DNA of 24,410 bases from Candidatus Poribacteria bacterium (lineage in GTDB: Bacteria > Poribacteria > WGA-4E > DTYX01). This document shows positions 6,049 to 13,592 of this stretch, piece by piece. The notes under the pieces are model-generated. The model saw only the letters and a list, made by a program, of their open reading frames with translations, was not told the origin of the DNA and did no database searches. The DNA lies in assembly GCA_012961655.1 (NCBI GenBank), contig DTYX01001067.1, positions 1-24,410 of the forward strand, in the 5' to 3' direction. The position numbers were made by a program, and so were the translations under genes. Each line of letters opens with the position of its first letter. The first letter of the stretch is position 1.

Positions 6049-7683
6049 ATGTTAGAAAGTGTTACATCAAAAACGACAACTAATAAAATCAGTGAACTAC
6101 TTGGGCTAATCGGCTTATCCTTCGGCTTAGATGCTTTAGTTACTTATCTGGCGATGCGCACGTCCTTATACTTTTGGATTGCGCTTGGTCTATGCATCGC
6201 GCTTGTCGGCGTTTTTTGCGCAGCGCGTCTGGAAAGTGTGATTAGCGCGATTCGTAGCAGACAAGCGGTTTATGGGATGAACGTAACGGTTGCCGCAATT
6301 CTGGTCATCGGAATTGCTGTTGTCGTCAATGTCATTACTGCTTTATTCTTTGACAAAGAGATGGATTGGACGGCGGAAAAAACATTTACCCTCTCCGAAC
6401 AGACCAAAAAGATTCTCAAAAACCTTGACGAAGATGTCAAGGTCACAGCTTTTTTCAGTAGAAATCCAACCGAAGCTCATGCCCAACATCAACTCCAGGA
6501 AGCGGAGGATTTGCTCCAAAGGTATCAAAGAGAATCTAAAAAGATTAAGCTGGAGTTTATTGACCCTTACGCCGACCCGCTCAAAGCTCAAGAATACAAG
6601 ATAGAATTTAACGGAACAACAGTTTTTGAGCATGAGGACAAACGCGAATCTGTTACCAGCGTTGATGAGCAAAAATTTACCAGCGCGATTATGAAAGTTA
6701 CAAAAGGTGAAATTAAAAAGATTTATTTCCTCACCGGGCATGGAGAAAGGTCAATTGAAGACTATGATAGGCAAGGTTTTAACAGAGCAAAAGAAGCTCT
6801 TGAAAAACAGAACTATAAAGTCGAAGAACTGTTATTGGCAACGCAACCGCAGATTCCGGATGATAGTTCTGCCATAATTATCGCCAACCCTCAGGCTCCA
6901 TTTTCGGAACATGAAATCGATGCACTAAAAGAATATCTGGATAAAAAGCGTGGAAAAGCTTTAATCATGTTAGACCCATCCCCCGCCGCTTCTGACCCGA
7001 ATCAGAAATTGATAAAATTTCTGGATGGATGGGGCGTTGAAGTTAAAAACGACCTTGTTTTTGATGCAGAAAGATTTGCTTTCCCTTTTGGCAAATCGGT
7101 GCCTTACGTGGATGTGAAACAATTCTATCATACCATCACAAAAGACGTCCAAGTCCCCGTACCGTTTGCCTGGGCGCGTTCTGTATCGCCGAAGGAAAAG
7201 TCAATCCCAGACATCACCGTTACATCCATAGCGCGCACAACTGAACGTGAAGGATTTAGCTGGGGAGAAAAAAGCAGAAATGAAAAAGGCGAGTTTCTTG
7301 ACGATGGATATACTAAAAGCAAAGACACTGTAGCGCCAGTATCTTTGGCGGTCGCAGTGCAACGGGAACGGGATACTGCTGGTTCTTCTACTGAGGGAGA
7401 GCCGAAGCCAATAGATACCCGATTGGTAGTCATAGGCGACTCGGATTTTGCCAGCAATAATGAATATTTCACCACGGCAGGCGGGCTTGACTTCTTCTTA
7501 AATTCGGTCAATTGGCTTCTGATGGAAGAAGATCTAATTTCCATTCGACCAAAACCGCCTGAACAACGAAACTTACGCCCAATGCTTGACAGAGAAGTGC
7601 GGATGGTCCTTCTGCTGTCTATCTTCGCTATTCCGCGTATGGTATTCATTCTCGGACTAATTGTCTGGTGGAGAAGGCGGTAG
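6049..7683 (+). CDS. GldG-family ABC-transporter auxiliary protein
   Basis: This 544-residue membrane protein belongs to the GldG/ABC_transp_aux family, which joins the GldA/GldF-type transporter. Three N-terminal hydrophobic segments (about 18-35, 40-58, 78-100) precede the characteristic entry 'WTAEKTFTLSEQTKKIL' and a large extracytoplasmic domain (about 105-510). The motif 'KIYFLTGHGERSI' lies near 225 and 'RLVVIGDSDFASNNE' near 465. One membrane segment ends the protein ('MVFILGLIVWW') before a basic tail. The ATG at 6049 follows ACGGAGG. The family architecture is complete. Confidence 0.9.
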   Translation: MLESVTSKTTTNKISELLGLIGLSFGLDALVTYLAMRTSLYFWIALGLCIALVGVFCAARLESVISAIRSRQAVYGMNVTVAAILVIGIAVVVNVITALFFDKEMDWTAEKTFTLSEQTKKILKNLDEDVKVTAFFSRNPTEAHAQHQLQEAEDLLQRYQRESKKIKLEFIDPYADPLKAQEYKIEFNGTTVFEHEDKRESVTSVDEQKFTSAIMKVTKGEIKKIYFLTGHGERSIEDYDRQGFNRAKEALEKQNYKVEELLLATQPQIPDDSSAIIIANPQAPFSEHEIDALKEYLDKKRGKALIMLDPSPAASDPNQKLIKFLDGWGVEVKNDLVFDAERFAFPFGKSVPYVDVKQFYHTITKDVQVPVPFAWARSVSPKEKSIPDITVTSIARTTEREGFSWGEKSRNEKGEFLDDGYTKSKDTVAPVSLAVAVQRERDTAGSSTEGEPKPIDTRLVVIGDSDFASNNEYFTTAGGLDFFLNSVNWLLMEEDLISIRPKPPEQRNLRPMLDREVRMVLLLSIFAIPRMVFILGLIVWWRRR

Positions 7684-7791
7684 GAGATTTATCGTGTTGA
7701 GTCTACCTACATCTTGCCGCTAAATCCGTTAATTGCGACTAAAAGCGTAATGCGTAATAGGTTTTACGTTTTACTCTTCGAGGTGATAGAA

Positions 7792-9573
7792 ATGAATTTT
7801 CGGAATACCCTTATTTTGCTTCTTGTATTCACTTTATTGCTTTCAACATTTTTGTTCCTCAGGGGCAAAAAACCTGAGAAGAAAGAGATTCAGGAAAAGA
7901 TCAGCGAAACTTACGCGATTAAACGCGATGAAATCAAGAAAATCAGGTTATCCTTTAAAGATGAAAATACCAAACCGTTTTTGATTGCCAAGGATGCTGA
8001 AAATAGATGGCGACTGGTTGACCCAATCGAAGCGGCGGCGAACCAAGATGAAGTTGAGGTCCTGCTGGATGACCTGTTGAATAAACGAATCAAGCAAACT
8101 TTAGAAGACGAAACTGACCTCTCCAAGTTCGGTTTGGATGAACCTACTGTTCAGATTGAACTATGGACATCGAGTGAGACGCCAGACAAAACATTTTTAA
8201 TTGGAAATCCAGCAGTCGGCTATTCTGTGTATGCCAAAGAGAAATCATCCGATTCCGTCATTACCATCGAATCCAGCGCGCTCACAGACCTCAGCAAGCC
8301 GTATACTGATTTTAGGGACGATACTGTCATCGGCTTTTCGTTGGGCGATGTCAAAGGAATTACCTTGAATTACCTCAATCAAAATCCCATTATTTGCAAT
8401 CTGAATACCGAAGGTACATGGATGGTAGATATACCATCTGATAGTTCCGCAGTTATTACACAAGCCAAGGCGGATAAGACAGAAATTGATGATATCCTGG
8501 ATGCGCTCAAAAATTTAAAAGTAAAAGTATTTGAAGCTGATGATGTCAAGAATCTGTCTCAGTATGGATTGGACAAGCCGCGCATTGAAGCGACCATCGC
8601 GCTCGGAGAAAATAGAGCTTCAAAGACTCTTTTAGTCGGCAAAAATGTCCCCGATGCAGACCGCGTCTATGTGAAACGGCAAGATAGCGATTCTGTCTTT
8701 TCAGTGGACAAAGATATCGTCAACGATTTGAAGAAAACGGTTTATGATTTGCGCGATAAAACTGTGATTGATTTTCAGCGTACCGATGTAACTAAATTTG
8801 AATTGAAGAGCAGCGATAAAATAGTCGTTTGTGAGAAAGATAACCTTGGCGAGTGGAGAATCACACAACCTGGCGAATACAAAGCGGATAAGTATGCCAT
8901 CGATAACTTGTTGTTCGATTTAGATTCCCTGAAGGCGAGGGAATTTGCTTCGGATAAACCCGAGTCTTTGACTCCCTACGGTCTTGATAATCCTCAGAAT
9001 ATAGTAACTCTATATGAATCAGGTGAAACTGAGCCGAAGGTTCTTCTCTTCGGTAAAAAGCAAGGAAATTCGGTACATGTAAAAACAGAAGATGCCGATA
9101 CGGTGTTTCTCGTTAAAGGTATCTTGCTGGACAAAGTCGATATAGGCGTCGCGGAATTGCGCGATAAAATTGTCCTGAAATTCGAGGGCGACGATGTTCA
9201 GAAACTGGAGTTAAAACACGATGATGTCGCTATTACCTGTGTGAAACAAGGCGTCAACTGGCGCATAACGGTTCCCACCAACGAAGATGCGGATAATGAC
9301 GAGGTTACTAACATTCTTAACAAATTGGCGGAGTTAAGAGTGGAGAAGTTTGTATCGGGTAAACCCGATGTCGCTATCGCAGGGCTGGATAAACCACAGG
9401 TTCAAGTTACAGTGACCTTGAAAGATAACACTGCATACACGCTTCTCATTGGAAAGTCCGCGAATAATGAAACTGTCTATGCGAAATTAGAAGCCCCCGA
9501 AGAGTTGTTTCTGCTTCGCGAAACTATTGCTAATGACCTGAAGAAAACTTTGGATGATTTGCGTGAGAAGTAG
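7792..9573 (+). CDS. DUF4340 domain-containing protein with four tandem repeats
   Basis: This 593-residue protein has an N-terminal signal anchor (about residues 6-24, 'TLILLLVFTLLLSTFLFL') and a large extracytoplasmic region of four related units of roughly 130 residues. Each unit carries an LxxYGLDxP-type segment ('LSKFGLDEP', 'LSQYGLDKP', 'LTPYGLDNP', 'AIAGLDKP') followed by a beta-rich 'LLIGK' stretch and a 'DLRDKTVIDF'-like joint. DUF4340 proteins commonly follow gldG-like genes and probably form an extracytoplasmic part of the complex; their activity is unknown. The frame stays open upstream to a TTG at 7714, but the ATG at 7792 is preferred because it has GAGGTGA upstream and makes the hydrophobic segment N-terminal. 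Confidence 0.85.
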   Translation: MNFRNTLILLLVFTLLLSTFLFLRGKKPEKKEIQEKISETYAIKRDEIKKIRLSFKDENTKPFLIAKDAENRWRLVDPIEAAANQDEVEVLLDDLLNKRIKQTLEDETDLSKFGLDEPTVQIELWTSSETPDKTFLIGNPAVGYSVYAKEKSSDSVITIESSALTDLSKPYTDFRDDTVIGFSLGDVKGITLNYLNQNPIICNLNTEGTWMVDIPSDSSAVITQAKADKTEIDDILDALKNLKVKVFEADDVKNLSQYGLDKPRIEATIALGENRASKTLLVGKNVPDADRVYVKRQDSDSVFSVDKDIVNDLKKTVYDLRDKTVIDFQRTDVTKFELKSSDKIVVCEKDNLGEWRITQPGEYKADKYAIDNLLFDLDSLKAREFASDKPESLTPYGLDNPQNIVTLYESGETEPKVLLFGKKQGNSVHVKTEDADTVFLVKGILLDKVDIGVAELRDKIVLKFEGDDVQKLELKHDDVAITCVKQGVNWRITVPTNEDADNDEVTNILNKLAELRVEKFVSGKPDVAIAGLDKPQVQVTVTLKDNTAYTLLIGKSANNETVYAKLEAPEELFLLRETIANDLKKTLDDLREK

Positions 9574-9589
9574 AGTAACACCGCGTAGT

Positions 9590-9606
9590 CCAAGATTCTA
9601 TCTTGG
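9590..9606. repeat. Short hairpin after the DUF4340 gene
   Basis: CCAAGAT and ATCTTGG form a perfect 7-bp stem with a TCT loop, and flanking CCG/CGG triplets could extend the structure. It begins 16 nt after the stop at 9573. There is no T-run, so it may be an mRNA 3'-end stabiliser or a dispersed palindrome rather than an intrinsic terminator. Confidence 0.45.
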
Positions 9607-9659
9607 CGGAAACAGGTGAGTGGTGAGTTTTGACACAAGCTGGTGAATAGATACAAGTT

Positions 9660-9803
9660 TTGTTTACTGCATTACGAAAGGATAATCCTAAAGTTTGGGA
9701 AAAGGCTCTTGACCTTTTAGAAATAGAATATCCAGATGATTTTGTTCCTTTTAAGAAGCTCATTGATGCATGGTTAAATATGGATTCAAGTATCCCTGCC
9801 TAA
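9660..9803 (+). pseudogene. Short coding-like remnant, unknown family
   Basis: A 47-codon frame (TTG at 9660, closed upstream by TAG at 9648-9650) reads like real protein: 'ALRKDNPKVWEKALDLLEIE' then 'YPDDFVPFKKLIDAWLNMD'. It is an amphipathic, Trp-containing helical sequence ending in TAA. There is no ATG and no good ribosome site, so it is probably the C-terminal end of a gene whose front was lost. I do not recognise the family. Confidence 0.35.
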
Positions 9804-9919
9804 CACAGGTTTTGCGGCTTACTTCGTTCATCCAAATGCTTTGCTCCAACCCGTGCGTCGTTTGGATTTTCATCCCGTAACTGACGCTAATTTGACTTTA
9901 AGAAAAGAGGCGAGAGGAA
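9804..9919. other. Non-coding stretch
   Basis: No open frame with coding character was seen on either strand here. A widely spaced inverted pair, ATCCAAA/TTTGGAT, is present around 9828-9870. Together with the flanking remnants this makes 9574-10011 a decayed zone between the Gld-like operon and the his genes. Confidence 0.4.
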
Positions 9920-10015
9920 ATGACCCGAATTTACACCGAAACGACAGAACAACCACAAGAAATTATTGAACTGCTAAAATCCGCATTGCTCGTGTTCAGC
10001 TATCAATCGACATGA
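9920..10015 (+). pseudogene. Small ORF (31 aa), probable frameshifted N-terminal part of a small gene
   Basis: An ATG with a strong AGAGGCGAGAGGAA leader opens 'MTRIYTETTEQPQEIIELL' and ends at a TGA that overlaps the ATG of the next ORF (ATGA). In the neighbouring frame, which is open from 9970, the DNA continues in coding-like fashion ('RIARVQLSIDMIQKKLFEF') into the next ORF. This suggests that one frameshift split a helical small protein. Family not recognised; the overlap could also be a true two-gene pair. Confidence 0.4.
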
Positions 10016-10245
10016 TCCAGAAAAAACTTTTTGAATTTGTCGCAGAGGTTGACAAACAGCACCGCTTGCATGTGGTATTACCGGAGAGCACGATGCCTGG
10101 ATGGGTGCGTGTGATTGTGCTTGTACCTGAAGATGAAGCAGGCACACTATGGATGCGAGGGATTGCCCGAAGTGGTGGATGCCAAATTACGGAGGGTGCT
10201 CAGTTTGTGAGATGTTATAAACATAGCGCTTCTAACGGAACTTGA
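10012..10245 (+). CDS. Small hypothetical protein, possibly a damaged antitoxin-like gene
   Basis: This is a 77-residue ORF. The first 50 residues ('FEFVAEVDKQHRLHVVLPES' through 'GWVRVIVLVPEDEAG' and 'WMRGIAR') have the form of a short beta-rich small protein such as those encoded beside toxin genes. The last 25 residues change character (Gly/Ser/Cys-rich) and may be read out of frame after a small indel near 10165. No toxin gene follows. The start is ambiguous because the frame is open and coding-like for 14 codons before the ATG at 10012. Function unknown; antitoxin-like is only a resemblance. Confidence 0.4.
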   Translation: MIQKKLFEFVAEVDKQHRLHVVLPESTMPGWVRVIVLVPEDEAGTLWMRGIARSGGCQITEGAQFVRCYKHSASNGT

Positions 10246-10311
10246 AAGACATACTTTTATGAAACGATAATTTGATTAACATTACTATTGGTTATGAAAG
10301 TAAAGATAAAA

Positions 10312-11364
10312 ATGAACCTAAAAAAATTCATCCGTCCCGATTTATCCGATTTGCGTCCATATCAAGTAAAGGACGTTCCACATCGGATAAAGATGGACGC
10401 CAACGAAAATCCCTTTGACTTGCCAAAGGATATCAAAGAATTACTCGCTTCTGAATTACTGAAACATCCTTTTAATCGTTATCCTGACCCAACTGCGAAG
10501 GAGTTGCGAGTAAAACTTTCGGAGCAGCTAAGGGTTAATATCGAACAAATCGTCATGGGCAACGGTTCTGACGAGTTAATCAATTATTTGATAACAGCTT
10601 TCGGAAGAGATGATGCCAGAGTTGTGTTTCCCATTCCGACGTTTTCGATGTACGAAATCCTCGCCAAAGTTGCAGGCGTAGAAGTCTGTAGCGCATCCCT
10701 GACGGAGGATTTCGATATATCGGTGGACAAACTGATTGCACAGCTAAAGCCGGGTGGGACAAATTTAGTTTTTTTCAGCTACCCCAATAATCCGACGGGA
10801 AATTGTTTTGACCGCCAGGGAATTATCGACATCCTTGAACGCGATGATACCATTGTCATCGTAGACGAGGCTTATTACGAATTTTCAGGGAAGACGTTCA
10901 TTCCTATCTTGAATCAGCATCCCAACCTCGTGATTTTGCGCACATTCTCAAAAGCCTACGGTTTGGCTGGTCTGCGGATAGGCTATATGATTGCGCATCC
11001 CGATATCGCATCGGAGGTGCACAAGGTTCGCTTGCCGTATAACCTGAACAGTTTCTCACAAAAAGTAGCCTTAAAACTACTGGAGCATAATCGCCAAGTT
11101 ACAGCTCAAATCAGCGTTATCCTTAAAGAACGGGAGAAAATTTTCCAAAGACTCGCCCAGCTTGACTATATCCAGCCATTTCCGACGGACGCAAATTTCG
11201 TCCTTTTTCGAACTGAGGCGGACGCCGAGCGACTTTTCAAACGCCTATTAACCGAAGGAATTTTAATCCGCAACCTTAACTGTCCTGGGTTACTGCGCAA
11301 TTGCTTGCGCGTAACTGTTGGGACCTCTGAAGAAAATGACGCATTTTTAAATGGCTTACTCTAA
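10312..11364 (+). CDS. hisC: Histidinol-phosphate aminotransferase
   Basis: This fold-type I PLP enzyme converts imidazole acetol phosphate and glutamate to histidinol phosphate in histidine synthesis. With the start at 10312 it has 350 residues, normal for HisC. It shows 'MDANENPFDLP' near the N-terminus, 'NGSDELI' (84-90) at the cofactor phosphate region, 'SYPNNPTG' (156-163), 'IVDEAYYEF' with the PLP-ring Asp185, and the Schiff-base Lys214 in 'RTFSKAYGLAGLRIGY'. The C-terminal 'LRVTVGTSEEN' with the substrate-carboxylate Arg is present. Alternative starts are ATG 10294 and TTG 10288. I prefer 10312 because HisC proteins begin 'MNLKK-IRP', but no start has a clear Shine-Dalgarno. Confidence 0.92.
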   Translation: MNLKKFIRPDLSDLRPYQVKDVPHRIKMDANENPFDLPKDIKELLASELLKHPFNRYPDPTAKELRVKLSEQLRVNIEQIVMGNGSDELINYLITAFGRDDARVVFPIPTFSMYEILAKVAGVEVCSASLTEDFDISVDKLIAQLKPGGTNLVFFSYPNNPTGNCFDRQGIIDILERDDTIVIVDEAYYEFSGKTFIPILNQHPNLVILRTFSKAYGLAGLRIGYMIAHPDIASEVHKVRLPYNLNSFSQKVALKLLEHNRQVTAQISVILKEREKIFQRLAQLDYIQPFPTDANFVLFRTEADAERLFKRLLTEGILIRNLNCPGLLRNCLRVTVGTSEENDAFLNGLL

Positions 11365-11815
11365 TGAAAGAGATAAAAATAACAAACCGATATTGCACCG
11401 ACGTATGTTGCCTTTTCTCATGCGGCCGCCGGCGCTTATTGTCATGATAGTCAGTTCCCTCTTCGGGCAATTTATGTGGACTGCGGCGTTATCCACATCG
11501 TGGCGATACCATTACGATAGGCTATCTCTCATCCTAGCTTTCGCCATTGGGATTGTGCTCGGTTTTATCCAAGGCAGATTTACATCCTCTCTGTTTGCTC
11601 AATACTACATTGACCTCCTTCTTGAGAGAATCAAACTGTGGAATACCGCTCTTGGGAAAATCACAACGATTTTTGGTATATTGGCTTTGGGGATTCCGGT
11701 GCTGTGGAATATTTTTGCTCGGACATCGCCAGCTGGGCTTCAATCTTACATATTCGGTTTTATCGGTGGTATGAATGTGGGAATTTATCTATGGGTTAGA
11801 AAATTGCCGAAATAA
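11351..11815 (+). CDS. Small four-helix membrane protein of unknown function
   Basis: This 154-residue protein has four predicted membrane segments (about 28-48, 57-77, 104-122, 130-148), basic residues before the first helix and a basic C-terminus. I do not recognise the family. Its start overlaps the end of hisC by 14 nt, so it is translationally coupled and co-transcribed, and hisB follows 54 nt later. Nothing in the sequence ties it to histidine synthesis; a lineage-specific insertion in the operon is as likely as a functional link. Confidence 0.75.
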   Translation: MAYSNERDKNNKPILHRRMLPFLMRPPALIVMIVSSLFGQFMWTAALSTSWRYHYDRLSLILAFAIGIVLGFIQGRFTSSLFAQYYIDLLLERIKLWNTALGKITTIFGILALGIPVLWNIFARTSPAGLQSYIFGFIGGMNVGIYLWVRKLPK

Positions 11816-11819
11816 CTTT

Positions 11820-11852
11820 AGAAACCCGTTTTCTCAAAGAAAACGGGTTTCT
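11820..11852. repeat. 33-nt intercistronic palindrome, copy 1
   Basis: The arms AGAAACCCGTTTTC (11820-11833) and GAAAACGGGTTTCT (11839-11852) are perfect 14-bp complements with loop TCAAA. It starts 4 nt after the stop of the membrane protein gene and ends 17 nt before the hisB ATG. It has the same sequence family and exact length as the copies at 12894 and 22506. Confidence 0.85.
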
Positions 11853-11869
11853 TGGAGGCATAAAAAAAC

Positions 11870-12460
11870 ATGGAAAAACGAGAAGCAGAAATTACACGAA
11901 GAACTAGGGAAACTCAAATACACCTGAAGTTAAATGTTGACGGCACAGGAGAATATAACATTAACACCGGCGTAGGTTTTTTAGACCATATGCTGGAATT
12001 ATTTGTGCGTCACAGTTTCATGGATTTGACCTTACAGGCACAAGGAGATGTTCACGTTGACTTCCATCACATCACGGAGGATGTCGGAATATGCCTGGGC
12101 GAGGCTTTTGAGCGAGCGCTTTCCGATAAAGCGGGCATCCGCAGGTTCGGAAGTTTTTCCGCGCCGATGTGCGAGGCGATAGCGCATGTCAACTTAGATA
12201 TTTCCGGTCGTCCGTATCTCATCTATAATACTCCGCTGGATGGAGGTAAAGTTGGTGAATTTGATATCGAGTTAGTGGAGGAATTTTTCCACGCCTTTGT
12301 CAACAACAGCGGCATAACTCTGCATATCAACGTACCTTACGGCAGCAATTGCCATCATATCATCGAAGCGATATTCAAAGCCACAGCGAGAGCGATTGAC
12401 TTGGCGGCCAGTTTCGATGAGAGAGTTAGCGGAGTGCCATCGACTAAGGGCGTGTTGTAA
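11870..12460 (+). CDS. hisB: Imidazoleglycerol-phosphate dehydratase
   Basis: This Mn-dependent dehydratase converts imidazole glycerol phosphate to imidazole acetol phosphate, the step directly before HisC. At 196 residues it is the monofunctional form, without the N-terminal phosphatase of enterobacterial HisB. The duplicated metal-binding motifs are intact: 'GVGFLDHMLELFVRHSF', 'DFHHITEDVGICLGEAF', 'FFHAFVNNSGITLHI' and 'NCHHIIEAIFKATARA'. The start at 11870 follows TTGGAGG, and palindrome copy 1 lies just upstream. Confidence 0.96.
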   Translation: MEKREAEITRRTRETQIHLKLNVDGTGEYNINTGVGFLDHMLELFVRHSFMDLTLQAQGDVHVDFHHITEDVGICLGEAFERALSDKAGIRRFGSFSAPMCEAIAHVNLDISGRPYLIYNTPLDGGKVGEFDIELVEEFFHAFVNNSGITLHINVPYGSNCHHIIEAIFKATARAIDLAASFDERVSGVPSTKGVL

Positions 12461-12617
12461 GAAATCGATTGGAATACAGGATCGTGTTAGAATTCCATTA
12501 AAGCTGTCTCAGATATCGCCGAACGGACGCTTTACTCCGAAGTCGAATTCACCATTTTGAGACGGTCAGGGTCGATTCAGGTCACAGACCTGCCTGATAA
12601 TGCCCTTCTGCCCGTGA

Positions 12618-12884
12618 GACGGACAGGAGGATGCAGGAAACGGAGTTGAAGTTAAGACCACGTTGAAGGTTGAGGATGTGAATGAACACATTGAGCGATT
12701 GGATAGCTTCAGGAGCTTTTTCCCCGAATACAACGACAGGAAAGCGATAGGTGCAGTAGCGGGAATGCGAATGGAAGAAGGAGCGGACAGATACGCATAC
12801 AGGCGTGGTTTTTTTGTTCTTGCACAGTCTGGGGAAAGCTTAGTGATTTTGAATGACGATAAGTTTAGACCAAGGTTGTGGTGA
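12618..12884 (+). pseudogene. C-terminal remnant of a conserved hypothetical (coiled-coil, nuclease-like) protein
   Basis: The readable end, 'EVKTTLKVEDVNEHIERL' through 'FFPEYNDRKAIGAVAGMRM' to 'ILNDDKFRPRLW', has the character of the C-terminus of the DUF3782-type or PD-(D/E)XK-like proteins common in Cyanobacteria and similar bacteria, where 'EVK' belongs to the nuclease core. A TTG at 12663 would give 73 residues, but the frame is open and coding-like back to 12618, where a TGA closes it. Whole family members are about 200+ residues, so most of the front is missing, perhaps through the frame change near 12625-12632. It separates hisB from hisH in the same direction. Not expected to be functional. 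Confidence 0.5.
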
Positions 12885-12893
12885 TGTTCAATA

Positions 12894-12926
12894 AGAAACC
12901 CGTTTCCTCCGAGAAAGCGGGTTTCT
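12894..12926. repeat. 33-nt intercistronic palindrome, copy 2
   Basis: The arms AGAAACCCGTTTCCTC (12894-12909) and GAGAAAGCGGGTTTCT (12911-12926) pair with one G-U and one mismatch. It starts 9 nt after the stop of the upstream relic and ends 20 nt before the hisH ATG. It is the most diverged of the three copies. Confidence 0.8.
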
Positions 12927-12946
12927 GGCGAAAATGGAGACTTGAA

Positions 12947-13573
12947 ATGATTGCAATTGTAGACTATGGAATGGGTAACCTACGAAGCGTACAAAAAGGA
13001 TTTGAACGAGTTGACGTTGCGGCTATTATCACAGATGATGCTAATAAACTTGCAACTGCAGATGCAATCGTCCTGCCGGGAGTTGGCGCGTTCAGCGCGG
13101 CTATGCGACGATTGGAGGAAGCGAATTTAATTGAAGCAATTCGCAGAGCAATAGACGCGGGCAAACCGTACTTGGGCATTTGCCTGGGTTTGCAACTACT
13201 GTTCACCGAAAGCGAAGAAGGCGGACGAAACTTAGGCTTGGATATCATACCCGGCAAAGTTGTTCGCTTTCCTGCAGGACTTAAAGTGCCTCATATCGGT
13301 TGGAATGAGATTGATATTAAAAAAGAGATTTCGATTTTAAAAGACATACCACAAAAATCTTACCTATACTTTGTCCATTCATATTACGTCGTTCCAGACG
13401 ACCCATCAGTCATAGCGGCGACAACAAACTACGGAATTGATTTTACCTCAATCATTCATAAGGACAATGTCTTCGCCACCCAATGCCATCCCGAAAAGAG
13501 TCAGACATTGGGATTAAGAATTTTGAGGGGCTTTGGACTTTTAGCACTGAGCGAAGCGAAGAAACGACGATAA
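12947..13573 (+). CDS. hisH: Imidazole glycerol phosphate synthase, glutamine amidotransferase subunit
   Basis: This glutaminase subunit supplies ammonia to HisF to make imidazole glycerol phosphate and AICAR. It has 208 residues, normal for HisH. It shows 'MIAIVDYGMGNLRSVQKGF' at the N-terminus, the oxyanion strand 'VLPGVGAF', the nucleophile Cys79 in 'LGICLGLQLLF', and the His-Glu pair in 'TQCHPEKSQ' near residue 185. The triad is intact. A longer frame begins at 12878, but that extension would translate palindrome copy 2; the ATG at 12947 with GGAGA upstream gives the family N-terminus. HisF, its obligate partner, is not encoded in this window. Confidence 0.95.
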   Translation: MIAIVDYGMGNLRSVQKGFERVDVAAIITDDANKLATADAIVLPGVGAFSAAMRRLEEANLIEAIRRAIDAGKPYLGICLGLQLLFTESEEGGRNLGLDIIPGKVVRFPAGLKVPHIGWNEIDIKKEISILKDIPQKSYLYFVHSYYVVPDDPSVIAATTNYGIDFTSIIHKDNVFATQCHPEKSQTLGLRILRGFGLLALSEAKKRR

Positions 13574-13592
13574 ATCGTCTTACTATGAACGG

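Noticed and set aside
7128..7649. 173-aa minus-strand ORF
   Set aside because: Lies opposite the intact GldG-type gene and is Ser/Arg-rich, as expected of a shadow frame.
7714..7791. N-terminal extension of the DUF4340 gene from a TTG
   Set aside because: It would put 26 extra residues before the signal anchor, and the ATG at 7792 has a good Shine-Dalgarno.
12498..12650. Possible coding frame 'AERTLYSEVEFTILRRSG'
   Set aside because: It is open for about 50 codons, but no family is recognised, there is no start signal, and it does not join the downstream relic in frame.
11820..12926. Palindromes read as CRISPR repeats or as intrinsic terminators
   Set aside because: There is no regular spacer array, and none is followed by a T-run; each sits inside a co-directional gene pair where termination would cut an operon.
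12878..12946. N-terminal extension of hisH
   Set aside because: It would translate palindrome copy 2 and is absent from the family; the ATG at 12947 has a ribosome site and the canonical start.
13566..13579. GACGAT/ATCGTC hairpin at the hisH stop
   Set aside because: The loop is only 2 nt, there is no T-run, and it overlaps the stop codon; too weak to call a terminator between the convergent hisH and queE.
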